Shown here: one piece after another, positions 36,886 to 41,886 of the stretch | Position numbering within the stretch: position 1 is the stretch's first letter | Layout: the number at the start of each line of letters is the position of its first letter | Made by a program: the position numbers and the translations under genes | The notes under the pieces: model-generated | Databases searched by the model: none | What the model saw: only the letters and a program-made list of their open reading frames with translations | What the model was told of the DNA's origin: nothing | Origin: Bigelowiella natans CCMP2755 | Taxonomy: Eukaryota; Cercozoa; Chlorarachniophyceae | Direction of reading: 5' to 3' | Length of the DNA: 41,886 bases | Assembly: GCA_000320545.1 (NCBI GenBank) | Contig: ADNK01001929.1 | Coordinates: 1 to 41,886 of the forward strand

Positions 36886-38528
36886 TAGGGCTGGGCACAA
36901 ATGCTTGAAAAAAAACATGTTTGCAAACATGTTTGAACAAACATCATTTGTTCAAATGATCAAACACTTGTTTGCATGAGCTAGAGCAGCATTTGTGCGT
37001 TTGAACAAACCAAATGTGAGTTTGCAAGTGTTTGGCATTTGGAAATAATTTTTCAAAATGTTCGCATTTGTTCAAACCAAACCAAATCAAATGCACTTGC
37101 AAATGTTTTTGGAAATGTTTCAAGAAAATCACCAAAATTGAGCTTTTGCATGCGTCTAGCGTGGCCAATCATCACCGACATTGCTAGCTAAATTTGAGAT
37201 CGCCTGAGTTTGCGTTGTTGGTGAATTTCTGAAGAAAAATCACCTACGTGGCCACGGCGACCAGGCTAGCTAGCTAGGCCTGCGCATGTGCTGCGCATGC
37301 GCAGCATGAACGCACGCAGCCGCCATGCCATGCGCTGGCACACGTGCTGCGCACTGCTGCTCTAGTGCTGTTGGACTGCACATGCCAGCATGTGCATTGC
37401 TAGATTGTGACGGACCATTGAAAAAAGTGACAGATCATTTCATTGCATCCGTCTCGCTGCCATCTCGCCAGCATCTCGCACTGATGAAACTTCATTGCTG
37501 CTAGCTCCAGTCAGCTAGGGCTAGCTAGTCAGCAGCACGTGCAGCAGCTGCTGTTGCGATCGTGCACATCTTGCGAGAGCGCAGCTCATTCTCATTGGTG
37601 CAACAAACTAGCAATCAAAAACATGTGTCTGCAACATGCTGCATTGCTTTTGCTTCCCTGATTTCACCAAAGAAACAACCAATCAGATGCCATGCTGGCA
37701 CTGTTTCAAATTGCATTCACAATTGACAACCCCACCCGCAGGGCTTGTCATTTTCCATCAGAATGCATCTTTGTGCATGAAGCTCCATTTTGGAGAAGCA
37801 TCTCTCGGCATGAAAAGGAAAATGATGATTTGAAGCTACGTCAGTCGAGTCCGAACGCATCTTCTCGTTGTGTGGCTTGACACTGACAGCGCGTCGAAGT
37901 GCATTGTCGACAGACACAGCTGAAGCATTGGCAATGCTCAACAAATTGTCTGTGTGTCAAAGTTGGACAGAATTTGGAAAGTTCTCAAACACGAGAAAGG
38001 CGCAGCTGGAGGTTCAAAAGTGGAGAAAAATAGTTCCTGAGTCTGCGTGGGGCTGAGTCCTGAGTCCTGAGTAGCCATGAGACGGATGTAATGAAGTGAT
38101 TAAATCTTTTGAATGGCAGCATGTGTGCGCCATGATGCTGCACATCTACATGCGCATGGCGTCTACGCAACAACTATGTCCATCCACAATGAGTTGTGAA
38201 GTTGTGCCTGTGCGATTGTTTGTTCCCTTTGTCACACGTTGCACAATGCGCATTCAAATGCATTGCGATTTGGTCTGTCATGTCGTGCTTTGCGTGCAGC
38301 TGCGCGGGAACGTTTCAAATTTTTCAATTTGTTTGCAAATGATTTTTACAGGAAAATGTTTGCAATGTTTGCAAATGCATTTGCAAATACTGCTTCTTGT
38401 TCGAACATTCTTTGAACAAACCAAACACTAGTTTCGCGACATGTAGGCATTGTTTGTTCAAATCAAACACTTGTTCAGAAGCAAAGCAAAGTATTTCCAA
38501 ATAAAAAAAATGTTTGTGCCCAGCTCAA
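36886..38528. mobile_element. Non-autonomous hAT-like element, about 1.64 kb
   Basis: The left end TAGGGCTGGGCACAAATG (36886) and the right end CATTTGTGCCCAG-like TTTGTGCCCAGCTCAA (to 38528) are inverted copies. Inside them both arms are rich in matching GTTTGAACAAAC, CAAACACTTG and GCAAATG words over about 200 bp, giving long imperfect terminal inverted repeats. TA/CAGNGNTGGGC-type ends are typical of hAT transposons. The flanks read ACTACCAC (36878-36885) and ACTACTAC (38529-38536), a 7/8 match to the 8-bp target duplication of hAT elements, with the caveat that ACT repeats are common here. There is no transposase frame inside, so it would depend on an element elsewhere. Confidence 0.6.
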
Positions 38529-38539
38529 ACTACTACTAC

Positions 38540-38790
38540 GACATAATCGAGCCAACTACTGCTACTGTCGTCAATGTGTCCCAACATCAGTCACACTATT
38601 GTTCATCATCTTGTGTAGACAAGCTAGCAGGCCTTCAAAGCTTTTGGTAGTGCCGTCAATCTAATTAGCTATTGGATGAAGTCATCGCCGCATAAGATTG
38701 GAACTGCCCTCGGAGCGAGTGGTAGAACAGTTTACAATGATAGAGTCTGTTATTACATCGTATTTGTTTAGCATCAAGTGAGTGCCTATG
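38540..38790 (+). pseudogene. Decayed transposase-like fragment, copy A
   Basis: Shares about 70% or more of its bases, with short gaps, with 39790-40022. The shared plus-strand frame reads DKLAG, then after a one-base shift KAFGSAVNLISYWMKSSPHK and IGTALGASGRTVYN. The W...SPHKIGTALGASGRTV stretch resembles the helix-turn-helix of ISXO2/Merlin-type transposases. Differences between the copies fall mostly at third codon positions. One frameshift (near 38628) and early stops make this a relic. Confidence 0.35.
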
Positions 38791-39789
38791 CTACAGCGAT
38801 GCCGCTAGCGATTGTCATGGCCTAATTTTATTTGTCGGGCGACGCACATGCATAGCGTTTCTCCATGTGCTATGTCGAGATGTTAAGCAATGATTGTGAT
38901 AGGAACGATTGTGTTCTATGAGCATGTATCGTATGCTTTTAATGACGTACGTAGTAATATACATTTGGAACGGCTCATCGATATCGCTTGCTTTAATTAG
39001 GCCTTTTGATCTAAAGACTCTTCTTCTTTACGACGAAAAGTCTGTTTTTGCAGAAATCCAACCGGTAAACCACAGAACATTGCCATTTTGGTATCACTAT
39101 AAATGGAAAAAAAATCGAAAAAGAGAAAGTAAAAACGGGAAAGGATTTAGGACAAAGAATTAGGACAATAGGATCTCGGAAAATGGAAGAAAGTAATGTA
39201 ACAATTCAAGCTTCAATTTCTGAACGATGCTAAGTATGAATAGGTCAAAACAATAGCATCAGTTGGGCATAAATACTTCTAATAGCACCTTTTATGCGAT
39301 TTCTTTTGGTTATTATACGGAAAGTATTTTGCGAGTTCTCGATAACGATTCCACTAATACCCACAAGAGAAGGCGCACTGCTCTCACACACTAACAAAAT
39401 AACATCATCATCGTTGGCATGTAATCATTGTTAACAAGGCAGCATACGCACCTTATTTCAAAAATATCTACAATTACCTTCAATTTCACAGCCTGTTAAA
39501 TCCAAAGCACCCCCCATTTCTGCAAGAATCTGGGATGAACTAAGTGTAGTAGTAGGGATAGAAAGAGAAGCAGATTTTGCCAAAGCACACAAAAAATAAA
39601 AGTTGTATTAGGCAGAAGAGTAATCGGAGAGGGGGTTGATATCTCTACTACCAAAAGCTTAAGCATCTATAATATAGCTAGTTGCAGAGCGGATAAGTAT
39701 TTGACTTTTTTTTCACTCACAGAGCTCATGCGAAATTATATTATGCAGGATCATAATATTGCTTTCTTCTTCTTCTTCTTCTTCTTCTT
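38791..39789. other. Spacer between the two related fragments, no supported gene
   Basis: About 1 kb without a recognisable gene. One exon-like plus-strand block (about 39001-39066, PFDLKTLLLYDEKSVFAEIQ, between an AG and a GTAAAC) may be a remnant belonging to copy A. A (CTT)n(CTA)n run at 39763-39815 leads into copy B. Confidence 0.4.
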
Positions 39790-40022
39790 CTACTACTACT
39801 GCTACTACTACTATCAGCACCACTACAACTACCCTATTACTGTTGTTCAACATGTTCCAATATCAGTCATCATCTTGTTTAGACAAACCAGCATTCTCCA
39901 AAGCCTTTGATGGTGCTGTTAATCTTCTTATTATTGAATAAAGTCCTCGCCGCATAAGATTGGAACTGCTCTCGAAGTGGCAAGAACAATTCATATCGTA
40001 TATGTTTAGCATCAAGTGAGTG
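39790..40022 (+). pseudogene. Decayed transposase-like fragment, copy B
   Basis: Partner of copy A: CLDKPAFSKAFDGAVNLLII, then a stop/shift, then KSSPHKIGTALEVARTI. It keeps the frame where copy A has lost it (PAFSKAF) but is shifted where copy A is open, so neither is intact. Both end at the same TTTAGCATCAAGTGAGTGC, which includes a GTGAGT donor-like site. Confidence 0.35.
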
Positions 40023-40278
40023 CAATTTTGCTTCCTTTAGCGCCCTATCAAATGGAAAATGATGATCGTAAATTAGGCTTAGATGAGCAAATGCATTGGT
40101 GAAAAAACGATGATTATGTTGAAAATTACTTCAGTTAGAGGGAATTCAGTGACGAAATAATGAGTGATCATCATCATCATCATCAAGACACTCGATGGTG
40201 ATTGTGTGTGGACAAATACACTACTAAGTGTTGTTCACTAAGTTTGAAATAATGATCGATCATCAATGACACCCGTCG

Positions 40279-40472
40279 CTTCAACCGATATATCATCGAT
40301 GCAACGAATCTACTCTCTTTTTCACACCATTCACTATGTATTATAACCCTTACAATACCATAGTAAAGTATGGACATTACCTGGATCCCATAATTTCTAT
40401 CGTGGCTAATCGTTTCTGTCTTCGTCGATTTGATTGAGAGAAACTATTGTTGTGCGTATATAATGTAATTAC

Positions 40473-40503
<31 letters not shown>

Positions 40504-41053
40504 AAAGAAGAAGAGGAACTATATGCCACAAGATATATTCATCTTCTCCTTCGATCAATGTTGTTTCTATTTGTGCTAATAATATACACTACTTTTGTTG
40601 TTGCTCTCTATAGCAATGAATGCTACCTTGGAGACCGTTGAGTAGGATTGCTGAGTAGAAGCACTTTCCCGTGTACCTATAAGCCGAGATAACACTATAA
40701 GACGACTTATTAGGTCCATAGACTACACGTAGTACTATACTACTACTGTTACTACTACTACTACTACTAGTACTAGTACTACTGCTACTACTATTTAGAA
40801 GAGAACACATGTGTTGCCATTGTTTGATTGAGGATCATCAACAACTTCGCAGAATGATCATGTTGCGGTGTATTAAATTAACAACCTTTCTTCGGTAGTT
40901 TTGATCTCCCACTGACCCAGCTGGAAGGTAGGTCTTGACAAACTTTTTAATAGTTTCAATCTTTTCATTGCCCTGGGAGATGCTGTTGCTGTCTCGCCGT
41001 ACCCTTTTCCTGCTGCCCCTGGGTCGTAGTTGAGGGTGTTTCCAACCTTCCAT
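40279..41053 (-). other. Possible exons of an unidentified minus-strand gene
   Basis: Three exon-like blocks on the minus strand: 41053-40886 (MEGWKHPQLRPRGSRKRVRR ... VKTYLPAGSVGDQNYRRK, then AAG|GT), about 40671-40620 (YTGKCFYSAILLNGLQ, between TATAG and AAG|GTAGC), and about 40353-40279 (VIIHSEWCEKESRFVASMIY, then RLKRR|GT). Splice dinucleotides are present but I could not join them in phase, and a second frame of the first block is also open. No family recognised. The (TAGTAG)n and (TAC)n runs between them would be intronic. Confidence 0.25.
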
Positions 41054-41677
41054 TTTTCCTATCTACACGTTCTATTTCCGATCTTTAGTAGGTATCCCTT
41101 GATGTTCGAGGGAGGGAGGTGGGGGGAGGGAGCTTACAACTCACTTCCTCGTCGGCTTTAAGAGGAGAGGATCGCTCGACGATTTCTGTAGCACCAGTAT
41201 TATATCGGCTACTTACTGATAAATAAGATGGGCTAAGATTTCATGACGCATGGCAAAAATGTATTGCATTTACATGTATTTTGCGTGTTCATGACGCATG
41301 GCAAAAATGCAGTGCATTTTGTATACATTTGTTTGGAAGAAATACTACGCGGTGCACTAATGAATTATGACACACAGGAGGACCCCCCCTCCCCCCTAGG
41401 TCATTGAACTTACAATGCACTGCAAATGTTACAATTTCTATCTTTGAGATTCCTAAGTTTCAACACACCAGCGATATAAAACTGGGCGAGAAACGAAGGA
41501 GCTTGAAGATCACCACCCTTACAACGTTTCGTTGACGTTAAGAAAGATCCCCACCACCAACAGCTGCAGCGGTTTAAAAAAAGAAAGGGGGGTTGCATTT
41601 CTAGCGGTGCATGCGGGGATATGACCGCTACTCTTTTCACGCACCCGATAGATGTTGTAAAGGTGGCGTTCTATACA

Positions 41678-41734
<57 letters not shown>

Positions 41735-41886
41735 CAATAACATCCTGTTACCAACGAGAACCCCCCCCCCCCCCCCCCCCCTTTCTCTTTGACTAACAAT
41801 AACAGAAGAATAAGAAGAAGGGTTTATGTTTCTTTCATCGCCTATATCCCCTTCCCCTCTTCAAATTTACTCCTGAAAATTTGATG
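41054..41886. other. Right end of window, no supported gene, low-complexity DNA
   Basis: Contains a 48-bp direct repeat (TCATGACGCATGGCAAAAAT at 41241 and 41289), a (CA)n run near 41681-41729 and a 21-base poly-C at 41761-41781. Short frames have no family features. Confidence 0.5.

Overview
The window is a chromosome end of an intron-rich eukaryote. It opens with about 18 copies of CCCTAA (TTAGGG-type telomere). The genes inside are split by short introns with good GT-AG sites, and the introns carry microsatellites ((CA)n, (AT)n, (TCA)n, (CAA)n, (CT)n). The gene content suggests a microbial alga with a complex plastid: a D27/DUF4033 beta-carotene-isomerase-like protein with a signal-peptide-like leader, a BluB 5,6-dimethylbenzimidazole synthase with a secretory leader, a selenoprotein MsrB, and a DUF707-type glycosyltransferase. 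The lineage (stramenopile, chlorarachniophyte or other) is not resolved by the sequence.

Layout. 1-127 telomere. 128-618 subtelomeric, no gene. 619-3456 (-) GH99 endo-alpha-mannosidase family, 9 exons. 3897-7324 (+) D27-like protein, 12 exons (one tentative). 8181-8788 (-) small unknown protein. 9239-11148 (+) type II membrane glycosyltransferase-like protein, 4 exons. 11815-12004 (-) possible orphan exon. 12576-14119 (-) methionine-R-sulfoxide reductase B whose catalytic position is an in-frame TGA (selenocysteine), 6 exons. 14509-17662 (+) BluB, 9 exons. 17663-19740 TG/CA-rich island and a repeated AACAACACA motif. 19741-29997 (+) a very large NHL-REJ-GPS-7TM adhesion-receptor-like protein, 15 exons, about 2,513 aa. 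29998-31123 palindrome and another TG/CA-rich island. 31444-32388 (-) unknown basic protein with a possible 3' exon. 33589-35468 (+) IMP dehydrogenase, 3 exons. 35469-41886 transposon-derived and low-complexity DNA, including a hAT-like non-autonomous element (36886-38528) and two decayed, related transposase-like fragments.

Exon models were built by hand from protein-family continuity, splice-site dinucleotides and reading-phase agreement. For GH99, MsrB, BluB, IMPDH, the glycosyltransferase and the receptor every exon junction keeps phase, which is strong internal support; 5' ends are less certain. Most recognised genes lie in divergent pairs (GH99/D27, unknown/glycosyltransferase, MsrB/BluB, unknown/IMPDH), so the 300-1200 bp gaps between them probably hold shared promoters.

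The most notable items are the selenoprotein MsrB, the single-gene NHL-REJ-GPS-7TM receptor, the intron-containing eukaryotic BluB, and the mobile-element debris at the right end.
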